Made by a program: the position numbers and the translations under genes | Notes under the pieces: model-generated | Told to the model about the DNA's origin: nothing | Database searches by the model: none | The model's input: the letters and a program-made list of their open reading frames with translations, nothing else | From: Epichloe hybrida | Taxonomy: Eukaryota; Ascomycota; Sordariomycetes; Hypocreales; Clavicipitaceae | Direction: 5' to 3' | NCBI GenBank assembly: GCA_019022495.1 | Contig: JAFEKR010000006.1 | Coordinates: 1,984,001-2,048,000, forward strand | DNA length: 64,000 nt | In this document: piece after piece, positions 1-11,172 of the stretch | How positions within the stretch are numbered: the stretch's first letter is position 1 | How the letters are laid out: each line of letters starts with the position of its first letter

Positions 1-321
1 CAGACGATTCCTGAGCTCATCCGGGCCTCCCTCGGCGCCATTGACGTCGACCTTCGTGGCAACTTGCTGGCCAACGTGGTCGTCACCGGCAGCACCAGCT
101 TGATCAACGGCTTCAACGACCGTCTTACCAATGAACTGACAGCCATGTATCCCGGCCTGAAGGTCAAGATCCACGCCGCTGGTCTAACGAGCGAGAGAAG
201 GTTTGGTGCTTGGATCGGCGGCAGCATTCTGGCTAGTCTGGGAACCTTTCACCAGATGTGGATATCCAGAAAGGAGTACGAGGAGAACGGTGCCGGCGTC
301 GTCGAGAAGCGATGCAAGTAG
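1..321 (+). CDS. arp4: Actin-related protein, Arp4/BAF53 type, C-terminal part (5' end outside window)
   Basis: The reading frame is open from the first base and ends at TAG 319-321, giving the last 106 residues. The tail carries the actin-fold signature [19 protein letters not shown] followed by RKEYEENG, preceded by [11 protein letters not shown] (actin phosphate-2 loop region). Conventional actin ends KQEYDESGPSIVHRKCF and is far better conserved; the replacement [10 protein letters not shown] and the sequence [18 protein letters not shown] fit the Arp4 class. Known role of Arp4: nuclear subunit of the NuA4/TIP60 acetyltransferase and of INO80/SWR1 remodelling complexes. No intron is visible in this part. 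Another nuclear Arp cannot be excluded without the upstream half. Confidence 0.8.
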   Translation, partial: QTIPELIRASLGAIDVDLRGNLLANVVVTGSTSLINGFNDRLTNELTAMYPGLKVKIHAAGLTSERRFGAWIGGSILASLGTFHQMWISRKEYEENGAGVVEKRCK

Positions 322-629
322 AAGAGGCGAAAAAAAAAAAAAAAAAAAAACGCACAAGACGAGCAGCAATTGGTCTGCCTAGACGGTGATGGTGATATAG
401 CCCGGGAAATTCTGGCGTACGGAGTCACGAGGAGAGATGTGCTTCTTTGCGTGACAGATGGGAGTCTTCATTGATGAGACTCGACACGAAAGAAAAAAGA
501 AAAAAAAAACCCCCCCCGTGTATTGTATGTAGACAATCACAATGAAATTTCACGTGTGTGTGCCTGTACGAGACGGCAATTCAGTGAAGATTCCCCAATG
601 TACATGAATAATTCCTACTTCACATCCCA
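322..629. other. Convergent 3' intergenic spacer with homopolymer runs
   Basis: This 308 bp gap separates the tail-to-tail ends of the Arp4-type gene and the DNA glycosylase gene. It holds an A21 run at 330-350 and an A-rich stretch followed by C7 near 490-517. No gene is seen; both 3' UTRs and poly(A) sites are expected here. Confidence 0.6.
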
Positions 630-1553
630 TCAAGTCTCCATCTCTTCTTCTTCTTCTCTCACCCTCTCCCTCTCCGCCCTCCTCATCTTCACCCACGACC
701 CCAGCTCGGCCCATATCCTCTCCTTGTCGGCCGGCAACAACGTCGCAGCCAGCCCGCTCGTGCTCGGCGCGACAAAGACGCTCGCACCGGCCCATTCCCC
801 TTCCACGGCACCCATGTTCTCGCGCCCATCCTGCCATCCGTATCGGAACTGCTTGCCCACGGGTTGCCCGTGCCTCACGCGCCATATGCTCTCCCATATG
901 CTCTTGCCCACGACGCACACGCTCTCCGGGCGCCAGCGCCGCGCCTTGCCCTCCAGGGCGGCAACCCCCTCGTCCATCTCCGCCCTGCTCAGCTCCGATC
1001 CGTTCCGGCTCGGCCTGGACACGATGTTGGTCAGGCCGAGGGAGTACAGCCCCGGCATCTGCCTGTCCTCTTCGGCGCGGCACCGCCGGGGCGTGACGCC
1101 GCTCGAGTGGAGGAGCTTCCAGAACAGATTGGACGGGTGGGCGTACGCATGGCCCGTCCGGGCAGTCGAGATTCCGGGGTTGAGCCCGATGAACAGGACG
1201 AGGAGGTCGGGTGCGAGGGCGTCCGGGAGGGGAGGCAGGTGGGCGTACTGGGAGGGCGGTGCGTAGCCTGTGCTGTGGCGGGTGCGCTTCTTCTTCTTCT
1301 TCTTCTTCTTCTTCTTCTTCTTCTTCTTCTTCTTCTCGTTCTTCTCCTCGGTCGACGATGCTTCGTCACTTTGGTGTGCTGGTTTGGTGCGCTTCGCGGG
1401 CTTGTTCTGCGCCGCGGTCCTGATGATGGGCGAAGGCGCTGCTCGAGGGGGGTTGCGGCGCACGCCAGACTCGGTGGACGTGTATTTGAAGGCGTCTAGT
1501 TGGAGCAGGCCTTTGAAAGTTGCGTGCGCGGGGGCTTGGTCCCCTTCCTCCAT
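630..1553 (-). CDS. G/U-G/T mismatch-specific DNA glycosylase (Mug/TDG family, Thp1-like)
   Basis: Single-exon gene for 307 residues. The family removes uracil or thymine mispaired with G and starts base-excision repair in the nucleus. Visible signatures: VLFIGLNPG near residue 115, the Mug/TDG motif I whose Asn activates the catalytic water; HPSNLFWKLLHSSG shortly after; GLTNIVSRPSR; VCVVGKSIW; and near residue 265 VAPSTSGLAA, corresponding to motif II (NPSGLS in Mug), which inserts into the helix. The N-terminal 90 residues are basic, low-complexity and end in a pure lysine run (about residues 74-90) encoded by a (TTC)16 tract, likely nuclear targeting or DNA binding. The C-terminus is Glu/Arg-rich. 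The ATG at 1551-1553 opens the longest frame; no closer alternative precedes the conserved core apart from internal Met codons. Confidence 0.88.
   Translation of the reverse strand: MEEGDQAPAHATFKGLLQLDAFKYTSTESGVRRNPPRAAPSPIIRTAAQNKPAKRTKPAHQSDEASSTEEKNEKKKKKKKKKKKKKKKKRTRHSTGYAPPSQYAHLPPLPDALAPDLLVLFIGLNPGISTARTGHAYAHPSNLFWKLLHSSGVTPRRCRAEEDRQMPGLYSLGLTNIVSRPSRNGSELSRAEMDEGVAALEGKARRWRPESVCVVGKSIWESIWRVRHGQPVGKQFRYGWQDGRENMGAVEGEWAGASVFVAPSTSGLAATLLPADKERIWAELGSWVKMRRAERERVREEEEEMET
1288..1335 (+). repeat. (TTC)16 trinucleotide microsatellite inside a coding region
   Basis: Sixteen uninterrupted TTC units. On the minus strand they are read in the AAG frame of the DNA glycosylase gene and make its poly-lysine run. 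Replication slippage here would change the length of a basic linker without breaking the frame. Confidence 0.95.
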
Positions 1554-2434
1554 GGTGGTCGTGTGGTGGTGTTGGATGTGGGGGGTGGTTGGGGAAGTTA
1601 ATCTTGTGCTTCACGAAGTTGAGGTTTGTCCAAGATGGGATGTTCGCCACCCTCGGTGTTGGGGGCATGCGGCACGTCAAAATTGCAAGTTTCCTTCTTC
1701 TCTGTGGTGAACTGTTTCTTCTTTGCTTTGAATAAAATCCCTCTTGGTCTTCAGTTGGTGATTGGAAGAGTATAATTTGATGTTCTCTCGGAGATTGGGG
1801 GGTGGGGAGGGGGGGGTTTCTCGGAATGCCAACGTGCCTCGCGATGGGATGGATGCCTATTGATTTCTTTGAGGATGGCCATCTCCGACGATCAATTAGT
1901 CTAGAGGCAGCTTGCATTACGTGCACAATACGGCATCTGGGACGGACGGGATCCTTGAAGTTGGATGAGAAATGAGAACCAACACTTGAACACAGCCAGC
2001 GCGTAGCTTTGCATGCCTCATCCCCTTTGAGGCCTTTGAGGGGGAGTTTACATCTCGCGGCGCATTAAATCGCAAAGCAAGCACCCAACGGCCGTTTTTT
2101 TGGCAACAATGGGGATTTGTTCGCCATGATCCTCACATCAACTTGGTCAACTTGCAGCAGTACAAACCTTATTGTTCATTTAGTGATGGCAGGACATGTG
2201 CCGCTCTTGTAGAGTGGGCGATCGATGGATGGGTGGCACGCCCAGCAGACGCCGTTGGTAAGAAACGCAAAAGTGCCCATGTCAATTGGCAAAGTCTCGG
2301 AACATGGTGTGTATTCGTAATGTCTTTTGTATTTGGCAGAGCTGCATCCAGCTCCTTCTATGTCGACTGTATCTTTTTTTAAAATTTAAAACACGCATGT
2401 TGGTAACTTTGTCTCGTCTCGTCTTGTCTACCGT
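1554..2434. other. Intergenic region: glycosylase promoter and thioredoxin reductase 3' flank
   Basis: This 881 bp spacer lies upstream of the glycosylase start (minus strand) and downstream of the thioredoxin reductase stop. Open frames crossing it are low-complexity and show no family motif. A G-rich tract is present at about 1797-1817 and short poly-T runs at 2095-2101 and 2373-2379. No promoter element could be assigned with confidence. Confidence 0.5.
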
Positions 2435-3707
2435 CTACTCCTGCTCGCTGATGAACTTTTCGGCCTCGAGAGCCGCCATGCACCCAGTACCTGCGCGAGG
2501 GCGAATGCGAATTAGTATTGTTGCCTTCCTTGATTCTTGTTCTCCTTGGGGTTATTCCATGCCCAGCAGACAAGAAATGTTTGCATTATGGATGAAACAG
2601 TCAACGGAGCGGAAAAGTGTCAAACTCACCAGCACTGGTAATAGCCTGTCTGTACCTCTTGTCCTGCACATCGCCGGCGGCAAAGACGCCCTCTACGCTC
2701 GTGATGGTCGTGCCAGGCTGGGTGACGATGTACCCGTCCGCATCCATGTCAACCTGGCCCTTTACAAGACTGGTGGCGGGATCGTGGCCGATGGCGTAGA
2801 ACAAGCCGTTTGCCTCGACAACCTCCTCCCTTCCCGTGAGGGTGTCCTTGACGACGAGGTGGGACATCAGGCCGTCGTCGGAGCCCCTCACCTCTGTGGC
2901 GACCGAGTTGAAGCGCACCGTCGTCTTTTCGTTCTTGAGCAGCCGCGTGGCCATGGCCTTGCTGGCGCGCAGGGCGTCTCTCCTCACGAGGACGGTGACG
3001 TGGCTGCCGTACTTTGTGAGAAAGGTGGCCTCCTCGGCGGCCGAGTCGCCGCCGCCGATGACATAGAGCGGCTTGTTGCGGAAGATGGGCAGCGCGCCGT
3101 CGCACACGGCGCACGCCGAGATGCCGTTCTGCCAGTACTTGTCCTCGCCGGGGAGGTTCATGCGGCGGGCGGACGCGCCGGTGGCGATGATGACGGCGTC
3201 GGCGGTGTGCGTCTCGTCGGGCGAGAACTCGGTCGTGTACTTGAAAGGGCGGGAGGAGAGGTCCAGCGTCTGGACCGTGTCGGTGATGATCTCGGTGCCG
3301 AACCGCTCCGACTGGAGCCGCATGTTGTCCATGAGCTCCTGGCCCATGATGCCCTTGGGGAAGCCGGGGAAGTTTTCAACGTCGGTCGTCGTCGTGAGTT
3401 GGCCGCCGGCGGCGATTCCGTTGGCCATGAAGCCTTCGTAGAGGACCGCTTCACGGAAACCGGGTTATTATTTTCTTTTTTTCCTTGGTTTTTTTTTCGC
3501 TTCGGGGAAAAAAGAGAAATTTCGAGAAGGCGATTTCGGGGGGAACAAGGGAAGAACAACCAACTCACGCTTCAGTTCCGCGCGACCCAAGTATACGGCT
3601 GCCGTGTGAGCCGCTGGCCCAGAGCCGATAACTACGACAAGTCAGCGAACCAACCATTGTTGCATGTCCAGTGTCGACAAGTACGTACTGACAACCTTGC
3701 TGTGCAT
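2435..3707 (-). CDS. trr1: Thioredoxin reductase (NADPH), four exons
   Basis: Exons on the minus strand: 3689-3707, 3569-3631, 2630-3448, 2435-2490. Introns (57, 120 and 139 bp) start GTACGT, GTGAGT, GTGAGT and end TAG, AAG, CAG; joining them keeps frame and gives 318 residues, the usual size for the low-molecular-weight fungal enzyme (yeast Trr1 is 319). The protein starts [18 protein letters not shown] (FAD-binding GxGxxA), has the redox-active CAVC in ACAVCDGA, the NADPH-binding [10 protein letters not shown] and the FAD motif GVFAAGDV, and ends EKFISEQE. The enzyme passes electrons from NADPH to thioredoxin in the cytosol. The first exon is only 19 nt, so an automated ORF caller would start wrongly at the internal MANGIAAGG. 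All key residues are present. Confidence 0.95.
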
Positions 3708-4284
3708 CTTTCGCGCTCCCTCTGGACAGACACCCGAGGTTCTCGTCGGAAACGCCGCCGCAGCCGCAATGGATAGCCCAGCACTCGAGCGCAAGGTCCG
3801 TCGAAAAGTTGAGGCGAACAGCTTGGCGGTTGGCGAGGGGGGAAACTTGAGGAGGACCTGTATTATGAGTTTCGCAAAAAGGGTCGGATGCCGTTCGAAA
3901 TGTCGGGATGGATGGACGGATGGATGGACGGATGGATGGACGGATGGATGAATGGACGGATGAATGGATGGCGGGGTGGCGGATTAGGGAAGATGCTGGT
4001 GGCGGTGGCGGGGCTTCGGGGGATGAAACAGACCTGATTTCTAAGCTCGGTGAGCGGAATCAAATTAAAGAAGAGGGTATTAAGCGCCGGCCATCCAAAT
4101 CACAGGCACAGGCACAGGTCATCGCGACTGCTGTACATGTTGAGCGTGGACGGTTGGTTCATCCATCTACACAATTCGCAACTACGGCCATGGTCCGAGA
4201 CCAGTTCTGGGAACAACTGCATCATCTACCAGCCGATCCAACAACACGTAATGTCCACCACCAGATTTTCCGCTCCCGGCCAAT
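3708..4284. other. Intergenic region: thioredoxin reductase promoter / VPS53 3' flank
   Basis: 577 bp between two minus-strand genes. It contains the upstream region of the thioredoxin reductase, a tandem GATG-type repeat (3905-3971) and CAGGCA repeats near 4103-4116. No gene seen. Confidence 0.55.
3905..3971 (+). repeat. Imperfect 12 bp tandem repeat (GATGGATGGACG)
   Basis: Three clean copies of GATGGATGGACG followed by degenerate GATGAATG-type units. It sits about 200 bp upstream of the thioredoxin reductase start codon, in its presumed promoter. Confidence 0.9.
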
Positions 4285-6931
4285 TCACCGTTGTCCGTCC
4301 TCCCCGGTGCCCTTCCCAAACCTCGCCCCCAGCCCGCCGATATCTCTCCTGAAGAACTTGCCGAAATTCCTCAGATTCTCATTCATCGTCGCCTTCTCCG
4401 TGCTCTGCCCCGTCGTTGTCCCGATATCCCTCGCTGCACTGAGCAGCTTCTCTCCCAGGAACGCGGCATCGAATCTCGCCCCCGATGCCGCCGCCGCCGC
4501 CGCTCCTCCAGCGTTTGTCCCCGCGCTGGTGGTCATTCCGCCCGTCATCGTGAGCGGCGTGAGCAGCGATGAGTTTTGGACGAGCTTATCGTTGCTGCTG
4601 CCGTCCCTGTGTATACCGAACAGCTCAATGAGGTGAGACTGGTCTTGCTTGCGAATGCCTTTCAGTTCGAGAATCTTCTTGAAATTGGTCTCGGAGCGGT
4701 CGCCGATGTGGATGAGGTAGGCTTGGACAAGAGCCTCGGGCGGTGATTGACGCACTTGGAGTGTTTTCAAGAGCGGATCCATTCGATTCATCGAGTGCTC
4801 GACGCGACGCACGAAGCTCGAGGGTGGTGTCTGTTGGGTAGAAGACGGGTTGTGGTGGGAGAGGAGATTGCCGAGTGATTTCGTGAGAGCGTACTTGTCA
4901 ACGAGCATCTATCGTCAAAGTTAGTCGTCTTTCGTTTTGGCTCACGCATTTGTAAGAGGCTGATCAATCTCGCGGTACACATGTGTCCGCGCGTGTGTAT
5001 ATGAGGGAACATGCTAACCTGCTGTGCGCCAACCTCTGATATCGGACGACAATGCACAATATTGTTCATGTACGCCGTCGCCAGATGCTCCACCAGGTTG
5101 TCGCAGAATGCCCTCGCATACTGCTGCTTAGCCACCACACCCAGTATTTCTTCCGTCTTGGTGTTGACGTGCGTCACCAGCTCTCCCACATACGAGCTCT
5201 GGTCGCCCGCCGTATCCATCGTGCTCCAGTTGGTGTTCCTCATCTCCCGCCACGTAGCCTCGCAGTCCAACTCGACGATGTGCACCAACGCCAGCACAGC
5301 AGCGCTCGCCACGCCAAGGAAGGCGTCCGACTGACAAGAGAGGTCCACCTTGGAGACATATTCGTTGTCAATACGCTTCTTGATATTTTCCTCCAGCTGA
5401 TTCGTATTTGTGTGCCAAAAGTCGGCCGTGTTGAGAACCACGACGGCATTTTGAATCGAGGGACTCTGTGGTCCACCTGCTGCCTGAAGGACATGAAGCA
5501 GAACCTGCTGCGCGTATTCGTCCAAGTATTTCGACAAAACCTTGGACAAGTCCAGCAGGCGATCGCTGGTGGATAATCTGGCGCATTGCGACAAGGTCAG
5601 CTTGTAAAAGTGGAAGAGCTCAATGGCGGACGGAATGACGGCCTGCGGGGAGAATTCTTCATCATCGGGCATGAGTGGCTGGCCGCGATACCTGGGTATC
5701 ATGGACGCCAGTTGTCTGTCCTGCGAGTCCACCCACAGGCTCAGATATGGCTCAAACGCCACTGAAATGAGGCCGTTGAAGTTGTGCGCCTTCTCCTCTG
5801 TTGAGCTCAGCGTGTCTATGCTCGCCCTGGGTTCGTTTGAGAACTTCTTCTCGATGCTCTGTTCGAAATCGAGCGTCTCCTGCAAGCAACTCAACAATAG
5901 ATTAACATCAACTTTGTTCCCATCACCCCGCCGCATGCTCCTCTCCAGTATCCCCTTGAAGTCTTCTCGCGTTCCGTCACAGAACGCCGTCGCCAACAGC
6001 TCGCCCACGTGCCAGTGTGAAGGAAATATGCTGGCATGTTCGTCTTCATGCGTCTTCATCATACGCTTGAACCACGCATACCTGCGGCCGATGTTGTCCA
6101 GACTTCCTGCCTCGTCGTTGCCTCGGAAAACCTGTCTATATTCTCGCAATTCCGTGTTGACGTACCAAGTAATGATCCGCGACTTTGCCGAATCCCCCAG
6201 TGCATCCATGACCAGGCAGGCTTCCACGAGCGTGTTCTTCTTGGAAGCCACCTCGCTTTTGGCAAACGCCATCTCGAAGTCCTCGCATACTTGCTCCAGC
6301 AATTCTCTCTGAAGCTCCGAGACCTCGCGACTCAGCGCCGCAATCTGCTCAATGCTTCGATAGCTGTTGAAGTGTTTCATGAGCTGTATGACGGCCTGGA
6401 GCAGGCCGGCACATTCCCGGTATTGCCGGGTCTTGGACAGACCTCTCAGTTGCTCATACGCAGTTGTCAGCATCTGCAACCTCTTGAGCGCCGTCATGCT
6501 CAGCGTCAGGTTCCGCTTCGTGCCATCCAGTCGCTTAATCTCGGCCGTCATGGATGTGATGTTCTGTTCCGTTTCTATCGCTCGTGACCGTACGGTTTCA
6601 ATTTTTCGGAAGAGCTGCGCTAGTTCGGTCTGCGCTGATTGCATCCTCTCCAGACTCGAGTCCGGCTTGTACGCTTGTTCGAGCTCGAGGCTGTTGATTT
6701 CGCCGGACAAGACATTGTGATGGGCTTTGAGGGTTCGCGATACCTGGTGGATGGATGAGACGGCCGATGGGTGGGCGAAGAGCATGTTGAGATGCTCCAT
6801 TGGGTCATAGTTGACTGGACAGGCGAGAGCGACAACAATTAGCCAACGAAGCTAGGCCATGGTTATATGGTTCATCGAGGACGCTTATTACCAGCATCCA
6901 GGGCGGATGTTTCCGCCTGATTCCCATTCAT
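4285..6931 (-). CDS. vps53: Vacuolar protein sorting 53 (GARP/EARP tethering complex subunit), three exons
   Basis: Exons on the minus strand: 6892-6931, 5019-6814, 4285-4908. Introns of 77 bp (GTAATA...CAG) and 110 bp (GTTAGC...TAG) restore one frame of 819 residues, close to yeast Vps53. The true N-terminus is MNGNQAETSALDAVNYDPME, with the conserved YDPxEHLN lead-in, rather than the internal MEHLN. The strongest hallmark is IITWYVNTELREYRQVFRGN followed by EAGSLDNIGRRYAWFKR, diagnostic for Vps53. The first 250 residues are predicted coiled coil, as in CATCHR tethers. Vps53 acts with Vps51, Vps52 and Vps54 to tether endosome-derived vesicles at the trans-Golgi. An Ala/Gly-rich stretch lies near the C-terminus. 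Nothing appears broken. Confidence 0.93.
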
Positions 6932-7551
6932 CTTGACAGACATGGGAGAGGTTTATCAATGTTTGCTCGCATGTCGACCCTTCTCGTGTCCTTTCCGGAG
7001 TGAGGGGGTGATGTGTTGACCTTGGCGAGAATCGGGTTGCGTCGGTGAAGCTGTCTCCCCTCCCACCTGCAGCAAGTCTGACTACATACGATATTATAGT
7101 TGTCATCAACGCTGCCGCCAAAGCCGAAAAGTGGGTCCGATGACAGAAAAAACCCCACCCCCTTCAATGTTGGATTATAATAAAAAGAAGGCATATGTAA
7201 AGCCTCCGGGGGTTCGTTACCCTACAGCGAAAATGAGACTACTGGGCGCAATTATATGGGTCGTTCAGTTTAGCCTCAGCAATAATTCGGCCGTATCAAC
7301 GCAACTGCAGGTCTAACAGATACGCTTCATCATGGTGGTCCCAATATCCGATTGATGACAGTCGCCACGTCACGGCATTCATAGCGGACACGTGCGGTTT
7401 ATATCCTGGGTTGATGAAAAGGAACAAAGCATATATATCTCGTCACGGTGAGATAGTCAGTTCAACAACTCGCTTTCAAGATCAAGTCAATTCTACGAAA
7501 TATTCAATGCGCTTATCATGCCGCTACGCCAATGCTATCGGCACAAATTGC
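6932..7551. other. Intergenic region upstream of VPS53
   Basis: 620 bp between VPS53 and the 3' end of the FN3 gene, both on the minus strand. It should hold the VPS53 promoter and the terminator of the FN3 gene. Short open frames cross it without recognisable motifs. Confidence 0.5.
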
Positions 7552-10500
7552 CTAGTCCTCATCGGGAGCTCTGTCCATTTCCAAACTCTCCCTTTCTTTG
7601 ATGCCAGTGTCCTTGCTCTTCTTCCTCATTGAGAAGCGCCATGAGCTCATTCGACTCTCTCTACTCTCTTTTGACTTGGACGGCCCAAATGACGGACTGC
7701 TAGCCATACTGTCATAGCTTCGTCCAAACAGAGTGCCATCCTCGCCGAGGTCATCGGCGTCGCCAATGCTCGATCGTTGCTCCGAGGAAACATTGCGATC
7801 GGAATTTGCGGTGCTTCCTGGGCCCTTCTTGAAAAGCCCCGATTCCCTGCCGCGTCGTGATGAAAGGCTAAACTTGCTGGAACTTCCCTTGCGAAAAAGT
7901 TTCTTGACCACATTTTCAGAGTCTTTCATATTTGACGTAGAGCCCGAGTTCATGTCTGATGGCGTGTTTGACTGCGTCAAATCCAACTGGAAAGATTCGT
8001 GTGACTCGGACATGGGGGTTCCGGCATGGACGGAGTATGTGTCTCTGGAAATGCGCGAATCTGAGAGGGAGTCGTCGCGGCTGTGTGACATCTCAATGCT
8101 TGGTGTGGTCGCGTCCTTGTCTTTGCCCTTGTCCCCTGCACGATCCTTGTCCTTCTCTTGGCCCCTCATTCCGAATATGAGCTTGAATGGTCGGGCTGTC
8201 GGATCTAAACGTTGTTTTATGGACTTTGACGAGTCAGATGAGGGGCGACCGGCAGCAGCAACTGGAGGACGTGATCCAATGACTCCGACGTGGCGAGCCA
8301 ACAACTGAGGATTCCTCAGATCCTCATCATCCAAGATCTCATCCTCTGCTGAGGCCAACGTGGTTGTCAGAGCCGTGTTTGAGCCGTGCAGGGAAGGTCG
8401 TCTTGAACCGCTTCGGCTAGGCCAAACATTGCCGTTAGGAGACCAAACCCGATTCATCAACGCGGGCGCGTCACCCCGGGCCCCCCAGATGGAGCCGCTG
8501 TCCGTAGATGGGCGTTCCATGGAAGTGATGGACGATGGCCGAGAGTGGCCGCGCTCCCGGTCGGAGATGGCGGACACTCGAGGGCCTTTCAAGGAGTTGA
8601 CGCGCCTGGAAGAGAAGGGATGGCGTGAGCTTTCCATGGAGACATCTTGGCCCGTGGAGGCTTTGTTGTTCCAGGGCCAGTATTTCCATCGACTGTCCAG
8701 CACCTCGACTTCTTCGTTACCACGAGGGAATGACTGGCTTTGGCCATGTTTGAGGGTGCCGATAGGCGGACCACCATCTTCAGTCACCTTGGATGCTCTG
8801 CTGCCTCTATGGAAATTGGACAGGAGACTTGTGAAGCGGTGAGTGCTCGCAGGCGGCGCGATGGGCGACGAGTTCATATTCAAGGACATGCGCTCACTCG
8901 CGTCTGTATACTGAGAGAATGGCAAGTTGTGGTTGGAGCCGTGAGGACTTGAGAAGGCATAGTATGATGGCGCGGGGGAAACGGGAGACTGGGGACCATC
9001 TTCATCTGCCATAACCGGCTCGGGTAGTACTGGACTGTCAGAGCCCTTTACCTCGTCAGACTCCTCGGTATCATCAAATATGTTTGACGGCAGTAAGGTC
9101 TGGGCGGTGGGACTTAGCGGCCCCCCAGCTGCCTTGAACTCCGCTTCGGATTGTGCTGTGCCGTCTTGATTCGTTGGCATATCCATGAAAAATCTGTTGC
9201 CGAAGCTTATTTGGTTGAAACCCGCATGACCTTGAAAGTTTGGCTCGGCGTTGGTCAAGGGAAGGGGCGAGGAGATCGGGGTACCTCCGAGGCCGCCACC
9301 GGACCCGGGAAAGCTCAAAGGATTCGCATTCTGGGTTGATGCGGACGGATCATAGTCCATTACCACGGATGGTTGTTGATTGTAGAAACTGAGGCCGGCC
9401 TGTTGCTGTTGAACAGCCAACTGCTGAAGTAAAGATCTTATACGCTGTTCCAATAGGACTCCTTGCTTAGTTTCCGCCGCTAATCGATCATTGAGATCTC
9501 TGCGAGCCAGCTCCCACTCCCGTTTCATCATCATGTCCTCTTCCTTCCATCGCTCGTCGTTGGCACCGGCGAGGAGTTCCATCGTTGCCCTGAGATCTTG
9601 AACCTGCCTGCCCTTTTCCTTAAGTTCGGCTTCCAGTTCAGCGCACTTTTCCTGAAGATGCGCGTTGCTCTCATCAAGGTCTTGGACATCGTGATCGCAG
9701 TTCTCCGCCAACTCTTTCTTCTGTGCCTCAAAGCCTTCGCGTTCCTTCTTCATCCGCTCCACCTCCTTCTCGAGCCTAGCAATACTGTCCCGGATCTTGG
9801 TCTTCTTAGATTCCTTCTCCTTCAACAGCTGCTCTTTCCTCTGTCGCTCCTTTTCCGCTATTCGCATCTGTTCCATGGTTGACCTGATTGTCGCTCTGAG
9901 CTGCGTTGTATGCTCTTCTTTTTCCTTTAGAGCCTGCCTCTTGCGATCCCTCTCCTTCTTTAGTTCTTCTTCTTGCTGACTGGCTTCGGCTTGTTCTTTC
10001 GCAATCAGTTGCAATGTTGTCTCGATCTCTTTTCGAATGTTCTCGAATTTGTGATTCAGCTCAAGCAAGGACATTTCTGGCTCATTTGGATTCGAAGATT
10101 TCGCCTGAGCTTGATCCGCGCTCGCCACTGATGGTGAGTGGCGCCGATTCATGGTGTTCCGCCGTTGTCCAGGGGCGACGCTTGTGATATCCCTAGAAGC
10201 ATTGGACACTCCATCAAGCGCGGGCGTAGCCTCGACCGCGGGCAACGAATAGCTAAACTCATTGGAGTCATCGGAGTCGTTGTTGGTATAGGTATGCGGC
10301 TGATCTGGGTCAACGAAGTTGGAAGGCAGACGTGAATTTCCCAGTTGGGGCCGACCATCCTTGCCGAAAGTCCTCAACCGGATGACGGGACTACCGGATC
10401 TGAAATTGTTGTGACCAACGGCTACGACCCTAATGTTGTAAAAGTGATTTGGCTTCAAGCCAGTGATTGTGATTCCGGCTTCGCTTCCAGTTGCCTCTCC

Positions 10501-11172
10501 CACTGTTTCATCATTGGTCAGTATCGAAAAATGCCACTCCATATCGCCCTCGTAGCAGGTTGCAATTACCTTGGACCCCATTCACTTGGATTAGATATTT
10601 TGGAGCAAGTCGATGGGAATGAGGTCGGGTCCAAGCCAGAGCGGCAGCGTCTGATCGAATGCCTGCGAGACATACTTCGGGGGCCTGGGGAATGTCTACA
10701 CCAAGAATGTTGACAAGCTCGGACACAGGCTTCCAGAGAGTCTGGAAGGCCCGATGAAGAAGCCTACAGGGACATAGCAAGGGCGGCGCCATCAGCGAAT
10801 GATCCAAGTGGAAGGCAGAATTTAAATAATGATGATGCCATGTGTCAAGAAAGAATGGGAACAGAATCCGAAATGCCGGCCAATTCGACGAAGTCGGCAT
10901 ACGGACGACGAGGAAGATACGACTGTAACTCACCAGACGACAGCTCCCAGCGTCAGAATCATCTGAAAGCGCGCAACGGGCGTAGCACTGATGACGGCCG
11001 CATGGGCGGTGAAGTAGATGCGATGCATCACTGCACGACCAAAGTAGTGGAGGAGAACGGCAGTGACGACGGCGTAGACAATCTTTCGCGTTCCAGCCAA
11101 GCATCTACGCAGCGACCAGAGGCTGAGAAAAGCGACGAAGAGCGTGATCAAGAGCAGGAGGTCCCATGACAT
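7552..11172 (-). CDS. Membrane-anchored fibronectin type III / coiled-coil protein, three exons
   Basis: Exons on the minus strand: 10934-11172, 10570-10763, 7552-10502; introns of 170 bp (GTGAGT...TAG) and 67 bp (GTAATT...CAG) give 1127 residues in one frame. Residues 1-80 hold two or three hydrophobic segments (LLLLITLFVAFLSLW; IVYAVVTAVLL; ILTLGAVVW). Residues about 108-195 form a fibronectin III fold: PEVCLAGIRSDAAALAWTRP, KYLIQVNGVQVGEA, ITITGLKPNHFYNIRVVAV; the second intron falls inside this domain and only the spliced form restores it. Residues about 290-510 are a long charged coiled coil, and the rest is Ser-rich and low-complexity with basic patches. Related proteins are widespread in ascomycetes, but I know no established function. 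The topology suggests an ER or plasma-membrane anchor with a large cytosolic tail. Confidence 0.85.

Noticed and set aside
864..1499. 211-residue plus-strand open frame with poly-Leu
   Set aside because: Antisense to the DNA glycosylase; poly-Leu is the (TTC)16 tract in another frame.
2286..3776. 496-residue plus-strand open frame
   Set aside because: Antisense to the spliced thioredoxin reductase gene, which has full motif support.
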